The notes: generated from the letters alone by a model not told the origin. A stretch of 54,532 bases of DNA from Holophagaceae bacterium (GCA_025357545.1 JANXPB010000236.1:1-54532), one strand, 5' to 3'; shown: positions 7,980 to 16,726, numbered from the stretch's first letter. A program made the numbers and translations.

Positions 7980-10262
7980 ATGGACTCCGCCTTGCCCGAA
8001 CGCATCGCCTTCCTGGGCGCCTACCTGCCTCGGCTTTGCGGCATCGCCACGTTCACCTCTGATCTCTGCGAGGCGGTGGCCGGCGCGGCGCCGGGGTCCC
8101 AATGCTACGCGGGCGCTGTGAACGACCGCATCGAGATCTATGGCTACCCTCCCCGGGTGCGCTTTGAGATTGACGAGAAGGATCTGGATTCCTACCGCCA
8201 CGCGGCGGACTTCCTGAACTTCAACAACGCGGATGTGCTCTGCGTGCAGCATGAGTTCGGCATCTATGGCGGGTCGGCCGGGAGCCATCTGCTGGCCCTG
8301 CTCAAGGAAGTGCGGATGCCGGTGGTGACCACGCTGCACACGGTGCTGCGGGAGCCGAATCCCGCCCAGCGCAAGGTCATGGAGGAACTCATCCGGCGCA
8401 GCGACCGGCTGGTGGTGATGGCCCAAAAAGGCGCGGAGATCCTGCGCGACACCTACGGCGCTGCAGCCGCCAAGGTGGACCTCATCCCCCATGGCATCCC
8501 TGATCTGCCCTTCGTGGACTCCAGTTGCTACAAGGCGCAGTTCGGGGTAGAAGGCCGCCAGGTGCTGCTCACCTTCGGGCTGTTGGGACCGGGCAAGGGC
8601 ATCGAGTACGTCATCGAAGCCCTGCCGGAAATAGTCAAGCGGCATCCGAACGTGGTGTACCTGGTGCTGGGGGCGACCCATCCCCACCTCGTTGCCCGGG
8701 ACGGCGAGAGCTACCGCCTGGGTCTGGAACGGCTGGCGGAGGATCGCGGCGTCAAGGAGCACGTGATCTTCTACAACCGTTTTGTGTCGTCGGACGACCT
8801 GAAGGAGTTCATCGGCGCCACGGATATCTACCTCACGCCCTATCTCAACCAAGCCCAGATAACTTCGGGCACGCTGGCCTATGTGTTCGGCGCGGGCAAG
8901 GCGGTGATCTCCACGCCGTATTGGCACGCCCAGGAACTGCTCGCGGACGAGCGCGGCATCCTGGTGCCCTTCCGGGACCCAGCCGCCATCGCCGAAGGGG
9001 TGGACGCCTACCTCGACGATCCCCCCCGCCTCCTGGCGACGCGCGAGAAGGCCTACCAGCTTGGCCGCGAGATGATCTGGTCAGCGGTGGCCGAGCGGTA
9101 CGTCGAGTGTTTCCAGCGGGCCCGCACGGAACGAAAGGCTGCGCCCCGGGCGGCCTTCGCCGGCTGGACGCTCGCCAGCCGGCCCTACGATGTGCCCCCG
9201 CTCCGGCTCGACCACATCGTCCGTATGACCGACGACACCGGCCTCATCCAGCACGCCACCTTCAACGTGCCGAACTTCCATGAGGGCTACTGCACCGACG
9301 ACAACGCCCGCGCCTTCATCCTGTGCAACCAGTTGGACGAGCTGGGCGGGCGCCCTCCGTCGGCCAACCTGGACCGCCTGGCCACGATTTACCTTGCCTT
9401 CCTGTTCGCGGCCATGAACCGCGACACCGGCCGCTTCCGCAACTTCATGAGCTACGGACGGCAATGGCTGGAGGAGTCCGGCAGCGAGGACAGCCATGCG
9501 CGGGCGCTCTGGGCCGCGGGCACCGGCGCGGCCCGTTCGCGCAACGATGGCCACCGGAAGCTGTCCACCCAACTCTTCGAGCGCGGGCTGGCGGTGGTGG
9601 AATCCTTTTCCTCGCCAAGGGCCTGGGCTTTCGCCTTGCTGGGGATCCACGAATTCCTGCGCCCCTATCCCGACCACGCCGGTGCCAAGGTCTTGCGGGA
9701 GGCGCTGACGCTCAAGCTCATCGGTTTATGGCGGGGCTACGCCAGCGAGAGCTGGCCCTGGTTCGAGCCCAGTGCCACCTACGAAAACGCGCGCCTCTGC
9801 CAGGCCCTGCTCCTCAGCGGCCAATGGCTGCCCCATCCGGAAGCCTTGGAGATCGGCCTCAAGTCCCTCCGATGGCTGGCCTCCGTTCAGAAGACCCCCG
9901 CTGGCCATCTGCGGCCCATCGGCAGCAACGGGTTCTACCAGCAGGATGGCGCCCATGCGCATTTCGATCAGCAGCCGGTGGAGGCGCAAGCGATGGTTGC
10001 CGCCTGCCTCGAAGCCTTCCGTGCCACCCAGGATGAAACCTGGTCGCGGGAGGCCAAGCGGGCCTTCGAATGGTTCCTCGGCCGCAACGATCTGGGCCTG
10101 GCCCTCTACGATTCCGGCAGCGGTGCATGCTGTGACGGCCTGCATGAGGACCGGTTGAACGAGAACCAGGGTGCGGAATCAACCCTGGCCTTCCACCTGT
10201 CCCTGGCCGAAATGAACTACGCCGAGCACCTGATCGCACCACCATCGAACGGGGCCCAATGA
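7980..10262 (+). CDS. GT4 glycosyltransferase fused to (alpha/alpha)6-like domain
   Basis: A 760-residue two-domain protein. Residues 1 to about 385 are a GT-B family 4 glycosyltransferase: an N-terminal half with VQHEFGIYGGSAG, a linker LIPHGIPDLPF, a nucleotide-sugar half with TFGLLGPGKGIEYVI, and LTPYLNQAQITSGTLAYVFGAG near the donor-phosphate site. Residues from about 400 onward (GYCTDDNARAFI onward, with many Trp/Tyr helices such as ESWPWFEPS) resemble a six-hairpin glycosidase-type toroid. I chose the ATG at 7980 (GAGAGG upstream); the longer ORF-track start reads back into the preceding gene. Its stop overlaps the GH130 start by ATGA, implying coupled synthesis. The sugar product is unknown; the GH130 partner hints at mannosides. 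Confidence 0.82.
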   Translation: MDSALPERIAFLGAYLPRLCGIATFTSDLCEAVAGAAPGSQCYAGAVNDRIEIYGYPPRVRFEIDEKDLDSYRHAADFLNFNNADVLCVQHEFGIYGGSAGSHLLALLKEVRMPVVTTLHTVLREPNPAQRKVMEELIRRSDRLVVMAQKGAEILRDTYGAAAAKVDLIPHGIPDLPFVDSSCYKAQFGVEGRQVLLTFGLLGPGKGIEYVIEALPEIVKRHPNVVYLVLGATHPHLVARDGESYRLGLERLAEDRGVKEHVIFYNRFVSSDDLKEFIGATDIYLTPYLNQAQITSGTLAYVFGAGKAVISTPYWHAQELLADERGILVPFRDPAAIAEGVDAYLDDPPRLLATREKAYQLGREMIWSAVAERYVECFQRARTERKAAPRAAFAGWTLASRPYDVPPLRLDHIVRMTDDTGLIQHATFNVPNFHEGYCTDDNARAFILCNQLDELGGRPPSANLDRLATIYLAFLFAAMNRDTGRFRNFMSYGRQWLEESGSEDSHARALWAAGTGAARSRNDGHRKLSTQLFERGLAVVESFSSPRAWAFALLGIHEFLRPYPDHAGAKVLREALTLKLIGLWRGYASESWPWFEPSATYENARLCQALLLSGQWLPHPEALEIGLKSLRWLASVQKTPAGHLRPIGSNGFYQQDGAHAHFDQQPVEAQAMVAACLEAFRATQDETWSREAKRAFEWFLGRNDLGLALYDSGSGACCDGLHEDRLNENQGAESTLAFHLSLAEMNYAEHLIAPPSNGAQ

Positions 10263-11716
10263 CCCACATCATGCTCTGCCGCCACGAGATGACCCTCCTT
10301 CCGGAGAGCGCCCGGGTCATCCTCCGCCCCTTCATCCCCTCCAGCGTCCACCGCATCACCACCATCCTCGGCCGTGCCCTGGCCCTGAGCGAGGAAGAAA
10401 CCACCCGCGACCTGGAGGCCGTGCTCCAGGATTTCGACGCGCGGCATTTCGATATCGAATCGTCCCTCCTGGCGAACTACGAACGCGTGGTGCCTCACCT
10501 GTTCACCCAGGCCACCCTCTCCCGCGCGCGCAAACTGCTGATCGGCGCGCTCTTTTCCGGGGAATACGCGCTGGAATCCGCCGCGCTGTTCAATCCATCC
10601 ATCGTCCCGCATCCGGTGCAGGAGGGCGTGCCCGAGGGCGCCTTGCGGTTCATCATGAGCCTGCGGGCCACCGGGGAAGGACATATCTCCTCCATCGAGT
10701 TCCGCACCGGCCTCATCGCCGCCGATGGCAACATCAGCCTGGACCCCGTCTCCCGCTTCGTCAGCGTTCCGGATATCGACCCCAATCCCAAGTACAAGAA
10801 AAGGCCGTTCCTCATCAAGCTGCATGAGATGGGCTTCGACAACTCGCATACCGCCGCCGTGATGGAATCCCTGGGGGAAGGATTCACCCGCACTGATCTG
10901 GACCGGAGCGTGGCCCACGTCCGGCGGGAGACCCGGCCCATTTCCCAGGACCTCACGAGCGCCCTGCGCTGCATCCAGTGGCTCGCCGACTCCAACTACG
11001 AGATCAATTTCTCGCCGAAGCTGGCCATGAGCGAACGCATCATCTTCCCGGTCTCGGCCAACGAGAGTAATGGCATCGAGGACGCTCGGTTCGTCCGCTT
11101 CACTGAAGACGACCGCTCCGTGGTGTATTACGCCACCTATACCGCCTATAACGGCCACGCCATCCTGCCCCAGCTCATCGAAACCAATGATTTCCTCAAC
11201 TTCCGGGTGCTCACCCTCACTGGCACGGCCGTGCAGAACAAGGGCATGGCGCTCTTCCCGCGGCGCATCGATGGCAATTACGCCATGCTGTCGCGGCAGG
11301 ACGACGAGAACCTCTCCATCATGTTCTCGGACAATCCCCATTACTGGAGCGACTCGAAGGTGCTCCTGCGGCCCGTGGAATTGTGGGAGTCCGTGAAGAT
11401 CGGGAACTGTGGGTCGCCCATCGAGACCGAGGCCGGCTGGCTGGTCCTCACCCACGGTGTCGGCCCCATGCGCAAGTACTGCATCGGAGCGGCACTGCTG
11501 GATCTGCACGACCCCACCAAGGTCATCGGCCGCCTGCGCGAACCGCTGCTGGTGCCCGAAGGCACCGCCCGGGAAGGCTATGTGCCCAACGTGGTCTATA
11601 GCTGCGGCTCGCTGCTCCTGGGCCGCGAACTCATCCTTCCCTACGCGGTGAGCGACCGGGCCACCTCCATCGCCAGCGTCAACCTGGATGAACTGCTGGC
11701 CGCGCTTCGGACTTGA
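10259..11716 (+). CDS. GH130-type glycosidase/phosphorylase
   Basis: A 485-residue five-bladed beta-propeller protein of the GH130 (PF04041-like) type, a family dominated by beta-mannoside phosphorylases and some hydrolases. Support comes from NGIEDARFVRF, matching the family EDxR segment, blade-like repeats such as MALFPRRIDGNYAML and LSIMFSDNPHYWSDS, and GYVPNVVYSCGSLL near the C-terminus. It has roughly 130 extra N-terminal residues compared with minimal GH130 proteins. The ATG lies inside the stop of the upstream GT4 fusion (ATGA overlap). Whether it phosphorolyses, hydrolyses or binds sugar cannot be decided by eye. A mannose-containing oligosaccharide made by one gene and degraded by the other is inference. 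Confidence 0.83.
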   Translation: MTHIMLCRHEMTLLPESARVILRPFIPSSVHRITTILGRALALSEEETTRDLEAVLQDFDARHFDIESSLLANYERVVPHLFTQATLSRARKLLIGALFSGEYALESAALFNPSIVPHPVQEGVPEGALRFIMSLRATGEGHISSIEFRTGLIAADGNISLDPVSRFVSVPDIDPNPKYKKRPFLIKLHEMGFDNSHTAAVMESLGEGFTRTDLDRSVAHVRRETRPISQDLTSALRCIQWLADSNYEINFSPKLAMSERIIFPVSANESNGIEDARFVRFTEDDRSVVYYATYTAYNGHAILPQLIETNDFLNFRVLTLTGTAVQNKGMALFPRRIDGNYAMLSRQDDENLSIMFSDNPHYWSDSKVLLRPVELWESVKIGNCGSPIETEAGWLVLTHGVGPMRKYCIGAALLDLHDPTKVIGRLREPLLVPEGTAREGYVPNVVYSCGSLLLGRELILPYAVSDRATSIASVNLDELLAALRT

Positions 11717-11757
11717 GACCAGCCGACTCTGCCGTCGCGGGCGAGGGTTCGCAGGGG

Positions 11758-13077
11758 CTATTGCAGCGAGGTCAATACCATCCCCGCGGCCGCCAGGAAC
11801 ATCACCACAGTGGCCACCCAGCCAACGGCCCGGAGCAGCCCCGAGTTCAGGGCGAACCTCCCCATGACTTTGGGGTTCCCCACCATCAACATCACCACGA
11901 CCATGATCGGCACCGCCACGACCCCGTTGATGATCGCGCAGACGAACAGGGCCTTGATGGGTGTGATGTTGAGATGCCGCTGCACCACGGGGAAATTGAT
12001 GGCGAGTCCGAGCACCGTCGCCAGGGAAAGCACCCCATAGAACCCCTTGGCATCCAGCGGTTTGCGGTCCAGGCCGGTGGGCCATTTGAGCGCCTCGCCG
12101 ATGGCATAGGCCGCTGAGCCCGCCAGCACCGGCACGGCCAGGAGCCCCGTGCCAATGATCCCCAAAGCGAACAGCGTGGCGGCGAAGCGGCCCGCGAGGG
12201 GACGGAGCGCTTCAGCGGCCTGCTCGGCGGATTGGATGTCGGTGATGCCATGCGGATGCAGCGTCGCGCCGGCCGCCAGAATAATGAAGAAGGCCACGAT
12301 ATTGGAGAAGAACATGCCAACCAGGGTGTCGATTCGGATGCGGCCGAACTGGAGCCGCGCCTGCCAAGGTTCTTTGCGCAGCGCCTCTTCATCGGGGTGG
12401 TCGCGGATTTCTTCAGTCTCCTGGGAGGCCTGCCAGAAGAAAAGATAGGGGCTGATGGTCGTGCCGAGAATGGCGATGAAGGTCGCCCAATAGTTGCCGC
12501 TGCGAGAGAAGGAAGGAATCAGTGTGCCCAGCGCGACCTCCTTCCACGGGACTTTCACGATGAACACGGTGGCCACGTAACTGAACAACACCACGGTCAT
12601 CCACTTGAGGTAATGGGCATAGCGCTGGTAGGTGATGAAGACCTCAAGGATGAGGCAGAGCGCTGCGAAACCCACGGCATAGAGCAGGGCCGGTCCGCCG
12701 ATCAAGAGTTGCAACGCCGACCCCATGGCGCCGATGTCGACGCCGAGATTGATGGTGTTCGCCAGAACCAGGAGGAACACCACGGGATACAGCAGCCAGG
12801 GGGAATAGTGCCGCCGGATGTTGCCGGCGATGCCCCGGCCCGTGACCCGGCCGATGCGGGCACAGAGCTCCTGGATCGCGCTCATCAGCGGGAAGGAGAA
12901 CCACATCGTCCAGAGCAGGGAAAAACCATAGGCCGCGCCCGCCTGGGAATAAGTGGCGATGCCGCTGGGATCGTCATCGGAGGCGCCCGTGACCAGACCG
13001 GGCCCCAGGCGATCAAGCAGCGAGTTCCCTTCGATGGGGGAATTCTGGGATTTCCGATGTTCGACGGGTGGGTTCAA
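11758..13077 (-). CDS. Divergent Nramp-family divalent metal transporter
   Basis: A 439-residue, about 11-helix membrane protein of the Nramp superfamily. Helix 1 reads SDDDPSGIATYSQAG, where canonical Mn/Fe transporters have DPGN, and helix 6 reads GTTISPYLFFWQ, where canonical proteins have a metal-coordinating Met-Pro-His segment. Loss of the methionine and the DPSG signature recall the Nramp-related magnesium transporters rather than MntH; specificity is therefore open. The start appears to be TTG at 13077, the only initiator before helix 1, with a weak purine stretch upstream. It lies 56 bases downstream of the AI-2E permease gene on the same strand and converges with GH130. Confidence 0.85.
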   Translation of the reverse strand: MNPPVEHRKSQNSPIEGNSLLDRLGPGLVTGASDDDPSGIATYSQAGAAYGFSLLWTMWFSFPLMSAIQELCARIGRVTGRGIAGNIRRHYSPWLLYPVVFLLVLANTINLGVDIGAMGSALQLLIGGPALLYAVGFAALCLILEVFITYQRYAHYLKWMTVVLFSYVATVFIVKVPWKEVALGTLIPSFSRSGNYWATFIAILGTTISPYLFFWQASQETEEIRDHPDEEALRKEPWQARLQFGRIRIDTLVGMFFSNIVAFFIILAAGATLHPHGITDIQSAEQAAEALRPLAGRFAATLFALGIIGTGLLAVPVLAGSAAYAIGEALKWPTGLDRKPLDAKGFYGVLSLATVLGLAINFPVVQRHLNITPIKALFVCAIINGVVAVPIMVVVMLMVGNPKVMGRFALNSGLLRAVGWVATVVMFLAAAGMVLTSLQ

Positions 13078-13133
13078 CGGTGCTCGTTTCTCTGAGGTGG
13101 TGGCTCGGTAGTTTCAGCGGGTTAGGCCGACGG

Positions 13134-14471
13134 CTACCCGGCCGCATTGGGAACCTCGGGGACGACTGGGACCTCCGGGGCCTCCGGGTCGGGTGGACGG
13201 CTCTCTTCCAATTTACGATCGACGGAGATTTCCACGGCGATGGCCGCGGCTTCAACCGCCGCCACACCCTCGGTCCGGCGCTCGTACTCCTCTTCCGCAA
13301 GGTCGTCCCGCGCCCGCAGCTCGGTGTCCGCCACCTGTCCTGTTTCGCCCGGCAGCTCGACCCGCAGTTCCTCGATGAGCATCATGACCGCCGCCGCGAC
13401 CGGAAGGGCTAGGAGCGCACCGAGGAGGCCCATCAGCGTTCCCCCCGCCAGGAGCGCGAAGAGGACGACTGAGGAGGGCAGGCGCAGCGCGCGGCCATAG
13501 ATGCGCGGTACGAGGATGCGGCTTTCGAACTCTTCATAGGCGAGCATCAATACGAGGACGAAAGCTGCGGTCCCAGGGCTGACACTGAGTGCGGCGAGGA
13601 CCGCCGGACCGACGGAGAGGAAGGCGCCGATGTAGGGCAGCACATCTGCCACCCCCGCGAAAACCGCCAGTGCGACCGCGTTCTCCACACCGCTGGCCGT
13701 CAGCAGGATGAAGGTGAAGGCCGCCATGAGCAGCGAGGTGATCAACTGCCCACGGATATAAGCGCCGACGATGGTCTCCAGGTTCAACATGACCCTTGAG
13801 AGGCGTATGTGATGGGAGCGCGGGACCACCGCGAAGAGCCCCCCTCGGAGGCGGTCCCGGTCGAGCATCATGTAGAGCGCAAGGAAGATGGCGCTGATCC
13901 CGTAGGCGGCGACCTCGAAAACACGCATCGAATAGGCGAAGGCCGTCGCACCTACCGTGCTGCCCGGCGCATCGTACTTGACGTTCCGGAGCCAATCCGC
14001 GAACGGCGCGCTCAAGTGGAAACGGCCAAGGTGATCCGCCAGGCCCGCGCGGAACGCAGGCTCCCGCTCCAGCAATGCCGCAGCCTGCCCCACCAGCGCC
14101 GGGAGCGTCAGCGTCAGGATGAGCACCGCCGCGATGAATACCACCGTGAACACGAATGCGATCCCCAGGCCGCGCCGGACGTTCCGTGCCTCCAGCCAGC
14201 TGACGGCAGGGCTCATGGTCCCCACGATGAGGAGCGCGACCACGAGCACCAGGAGCACCGGCGCGAGCCGGAATAGCAACCACAGGGAGGCCGCGACGAG
14301 GATCAAGGTAATCATCGTCGCGGGCGACACCTCGACCTGCACTGCCCGGACGACCGGCTCTGCGCCGACGGCACGCCGGCGCTCGATGAACGGTTGGGGC
14401 GGCACCCGTGGCGGCTGGGCCGCTGCCACGGGGCTGCTCTCCTTGCCTGGTTTGCTTTCACTCGGCACCAT
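13134..14471 (-). CDS. AI-2E family transporter (PerM/YdiK-like)
   Basis: A roughly 445-residue membrane protein of the AI-2E exporter superfamily. A proline-rich cytoplasmic N-terminus precedes two hydrophobic helices, a soluble loop, then paired helices including LALYMMLDRDRLRGG, GAYIRGQLITSLLMAAF and the family-typical VLPYIGAFLSVGPAV, ending with LLGALLALPVAAAVMMLIEEL. The C-terminal 90 residues are acidic and Glu/Pro-rich, an unusual tail. I chose the ATG at 14471 because AAGGAG is immediately upstream, although the adjacent in-frame GTG at 14468 has better spacing. The substrate is unknown; members export signals, organic acids or act in Na/H exchange. It is probably cotranscribed with the Nramp-like gene. 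Confidence 0.87.
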   Translation of the reverse strand: MVPSESKPGKESSPVAAAQPPRVPPQPFIERRRAVGAEPVVRAVQVEVSPATMITLILVAASLWLLFRLAPVLLVLVVALLIVGTMSPAVSWLEARNVRRGLGIAFVFTVVFIAAVLILTLTLPALVGQAAALLEREPAFRAGLADHLGRFHLSAPFADWLRNVKYDAPGSTVGATAFAYSMRVFEVAAYGISAIFLALYMMLDRDRLRGGLFAVVPRSHHIRLSRVMLNLETIVGAYIRGQLITSLLMAAFTFILLTASGVENAVALAVFAGVADVLPYIGAFLSVGPAVLAALSVSPGTAAFVLVLMLAYEEFESRILVPRIYGRALRLPSSVVLFALLAGGTLMGLLGALLALPVAAAVMMLIEELRVELPGETGQVADTELRARDDLAEEEYERRTEGVAAVEAAAIAVEISVDRKLEESRPPDPEAPEVPVVPEVPNAAG

Positions 14472-14552
14472 TCGCTCCTTCGGATGAAAAGTAGTTGCCG
14501 TGGCTTGACAACTGGTTTCCTGGGCGGGGAATTCAAAGTGCTGGGTGGTCAA

Positions 14553-15141
14553 TCAGTTTGCAAGATTAGCCGAAACTTCAGCGCACCGAGGGGATCGAAC
14601 CTTTGGGAGCCAAGCCGGGGCCCACTCCCTGGGAACGACCACTGATCTGGAGGCCGGGATTTCGATGCCAACTTTCGCGGTCCTGGTTCGCACATTCCGG
14701 ACCTCGGCGGCGAGCAGCCTCATCTGGACGTCGGTATTGTCTCCAGGAAGCCTCCCCCAACGTCCGCATCGTCCGCTCCGTACTGCCCCAGGTGCAATCA
14801 CCGCCCTTCGTGTTGAAAGAGTTGGTGGTTCATTATGATTGAATATCGCACGGTCCCACTACCTATTGCTGAGTATTAATCGTTAATATATTTAATTTTA
14901 AATATGTGGCTCGGAAGATGCCTATTGATGAATTCGGGCGCCTCGTCAAGGACTGGCCGCCCGCTGGACATTTCACTTCGGGAACCGCGGGGACAAGGCG
15001 ACAGATCATGAATTCGACATTCCACCTTTTGCAACCAGGGGCCAAATTTCTGTTGCTGTTCGCGTTCGCCGCACGCGGTGGGCAGCCCCCGAGGCCAGGG
15101 TCCAGCCAACTGTTGCCAGCCGGTCCCGGCGGAGAAGCAAA
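14553..15141. other. Low-coding region upstream of the encapsulin locus
   Basis: These 589 bases hold no frame I can support. Several 60-100 codon frames run through both strands with poor composition and no motif. The plus-strand frame from GTG 14906 to 15145 overlaps the next start by ATGA and includes a hydrophobic FLLLFAFAA stretch, so a small membrane peptide is possible but weak. An AT-rich patch is listed separately. The region probably contains the promoters for the divergent AI-2E and encapsulin-locus genes and may be remnant DNA from an integration. Confidence 0.45.
14868..14906. other. AT-rich patch in a GC-rich window
   Basis: Around 40 bases here are almost entirely A/T, with ATTAATCGTTAATATATTT and a following TTTAAATATG. 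Nothing else in the window has this composition. It sits about 240 bases before the hypothetical gene that leads the SOD/EncFtn/encapsulin set. It could be an UP-element-rich promoter, a binding site for a nucleoid protein, or a scar of acquired DNA. Confidence 0.5.
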
Positions 15142-15726
15142 ATGAACTGCGCAGCGATTCCAAAATTGACGCTTGCCCTCATGACTAGGGGCTTCGGCCT
15201 GGGGGCTGCAGCCACTGAATTCCAGAGTCGTCCAACCAGAAAAGCAATTCCGCCGACACCGCAAGCGTCAGCCAATGACACGATCGACCTGCAGCACGAT
15301 CCGCCGGTGGTTCTTGAGGAACAGCATCAGGTTCTGGCGATGGCCTTTCAGCAGAATCTGGCGATCTTCACCGGGACTCTGCTGGGATCCCTGGTCGATG
15401 CTGGTTCTGCCAACATCGAGTTCGTTCGCGCCGTGGTGGTGGAGCTGAGGCGGAGTTTCGACCAACTGGAGCTGCACCATCGGGCGCACAAGTTGACGAT
15501 GAGCCATGGCACCTCCATCAGGCTGAGCGGAATGATGCAGCCGATGGATGCGCACCTGGCCGCGTTGAACACCCTGCTGGTGGAGCTGGAGCGGGAAGTT
15601 CAGCTGTCCGTGCCCAGGGTGAAGCAGATTGCCACCCTGGCAGGCGCCATGGACGCGCACCTCGAGGCCATGACGCAAACGCAACACGCCGCCCTGGGAA
15701 GCCGGACGGTCGGCGCTCGATTTTGA
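15142..15726 (+). CDS. Hypothetical helical protein beside the encapsulin locus
   Basis: A 194-residue ORF of unknown family with GGAG eight bases before its ATG. The first 45 residues are low-complexity and poorly constrained; from about residue 55 the sequence is strongly helical with amphipathic heptads (VEFVRAVVVELRR-like and LAALNTLLVELEREV) and scattered His and Met. This could form a four-helix bundle, but I see no complete hemerythrin or ferritin motif. The extreme C-terminus, GSRTVGARF, loosely resembles encapsulin targeting peptides of the LTVGSLR type, which is weak evidence. It ends 25 bases before the SOD gene and is probably cotranscribed. The true start might be internal. Confidence 0.5.
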   Translation: MNCAAIPKLTLALMTRGFGLGAAATEFQSRPTRKAIPPTPQASANDTIDLQHDPPVVLEEQHQVLAMAFQQNLAIFTGTLLGSLVDAGSANIEFVRAVVVELRRSFDQLELHHRAHKLTMSHGTSIRLSGMMQPMDAHLAALNTLLVELEREVQLSVPRVKQIATLAGAMDAHLEAMTQTQHAALGSRTVGARF

Positions 15727-15751
15727 TCAATGGCATTAGCAGAGGGAAACC

Positions 15752-16357
15752 ATGGCTTACGATCCCAAGAACTACGATCACCTGAAGGGCGGCGCAGTGA
15801 AAGGCTTCAGCGATAGCCAGCTGGACCTGCACTTCACCCTCTATATGGGCTACGTGGCCAAGCTCAACGAGATCGAGGAAAAGCTGGCGGTCGCGAGCAA
15901 CGCCAAGCCCAACTATTCCTTCAACGAGTACAGCGAACTGAAGCGCCGAGAGGCCGTGGCCTTCAATGGCTCCTTTCTGCATGAGATCTACTTTGAGAAC
16001 CTTGGTGCCGACACGTCCATCAGCCCCGAATTGCAGCAAGCCCTGGACGCCCAGGGCGGCAAAGATAAAATCCTGGCGGATCTCAAGGCCACCGCCCTGT
16101 GCGGCCCCGGCTGGGCGCTTCTCACCCGCAACCGCCGGGATGGTCGGCTGCATACCTACTTCGTGGCCGAACATCACTTGGGCCTGCCTATCGAACAGGA
16201 TCTGCTGGTGGTGCTGGACAGCTGGGAGCATGCCTTCATGGTGGACTACGGCATCAGGCGCCCCGACTACATCAACGCCTTCATGGCCAACATCAAGTGG
16301 AGCGAAGTGTCGGCGCGCTTTGCGGATGTGAGCAGGAGCGCCAGGCGAGGCGGCTAG
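15752..16357 (+). CDS. Fe/Mn-family superoxide dismutase
   Basis: A 201-residue protein of the iron/manganese superoxide dismutase fold, converting superoxide to hydrogen peroxide and oxygen. The four metal ligands can be placed as His27 (DLHFTLYMGYVAKLN), His77 (GSFLHEIYFENLG), Asp156 and His160 (VLDSWEHAFMVDYG). The C-terminal RPDYINAFMANIKWSEVSARF is a family signature. The sequence is divergent from typical SodA/SodB (no HHxxY repeat). A GAGGGAAA ribosome site precedes the ATG. Only two bases separate its stop from the EncFtn start, so the two are one transcription unit. No obvious signal peptide or encapsulin-targeting tail is present. Confidence 0.88.
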   Translation: MAYDPKNYDHLKGGAVKGFSDSQLDLHFTLYMGYVAKLNEIEEKLAVASNAKPNYSFNEYSELKRREAVAFNGSFLHEIYFENLGADTSISPELQQALDAQGGKDKILADLKATALCGPGWALLTRNRRDGRLHTYFVAEHHLGLPIEQDLLVVLDSWEHAFMVDYGIRRPDYINAFMANIKWSEVSARFADVSRSARRGG

Positions 16358-16359
16358 CA

Positions 16360-16698
16360 ATGAGCAGCGCCTTGATCGAGGCTGGTCTTTCAAAGGAAGT
16401 TCACAACATCCACCGGGCCCTTGCCAGCCTGCAGGAGGAACTGGGAGCCATCGACTATTACCACCAGCGGGTGGATGTATCGGGCGACGAAGCCCTGAAG
16501 GCGGTCCTGGCCCATAACCGGGACGATGAGATGGAGCACGCGATGATGCTGTTGGAATGGTTGCGCCGCACCCTGCCGGAGTTCGACGTCCAGATGCGGA
16601 AGGTCCTGTTCACCACCGGCGACCTCGTCGCCCTCGCCAAGGGGACCAAGCACCCCGCCGCAATGGGCAAAGGGCTGGGATTGGGGAACCTGAAATGA
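16360..16698 (+). CDS. Encapsulated ferritin-like protein (EncFtn)
   Basis: A 112-residue two-helix ferritin-like protein that, in characterised relatives, forms an annular decamer inside an encapsulin shell and oxidises ferrous iron. The core motifs are EELGAIDYYHQRVD and LAHNRDDEMEHAMMLLEWLRR. Glu27, Glu57 and His60 align with the ferroxidase ligands of the Rhodospirillum rubrum protein as I recall it, whereas its outer-site Glu and Trp appear as Gly29 and Tyr33. The final residues GLGLGNLK resemble known encapsulation signals (LGIGSLK-like) and follow a flexible linker. It lies between the SOD gene and the encapsulin gene. Confidence 0.92.
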   Translation: MSSALIEAGLSKEVHNIHRALASLQEELGAIDYYHQRVDVSGDEALKAVLAHNRDDEMEHAMMLLEWLRRTLPEFDVQMRKVLFTTGDLVALAKGTKHPAAMGKGLGLGNLK

Positions 16699-16726
16699 GT
16701 GAGCGCTCAGCCCGGGAAAAACAGTC

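Noticed and set aside
11717-11757. Terminator between the convergent GH130 and Nramp genes
   Set aside because: No stem with a T-run is present in the 41-base gap.
10217-12085. 622-codon minus-strand ORF
   Set aside because: It lies antisense to the GH130 and overlaps the Nramp gene in another frame; low-complexity His/Gly/Gln composition is typical of a GC-rich shadow frame.
14603-14842. 79-codon plus-strand ORF in the low-coding region
   Set aside because: No ribosome site or motif, and competing frames are equally open.
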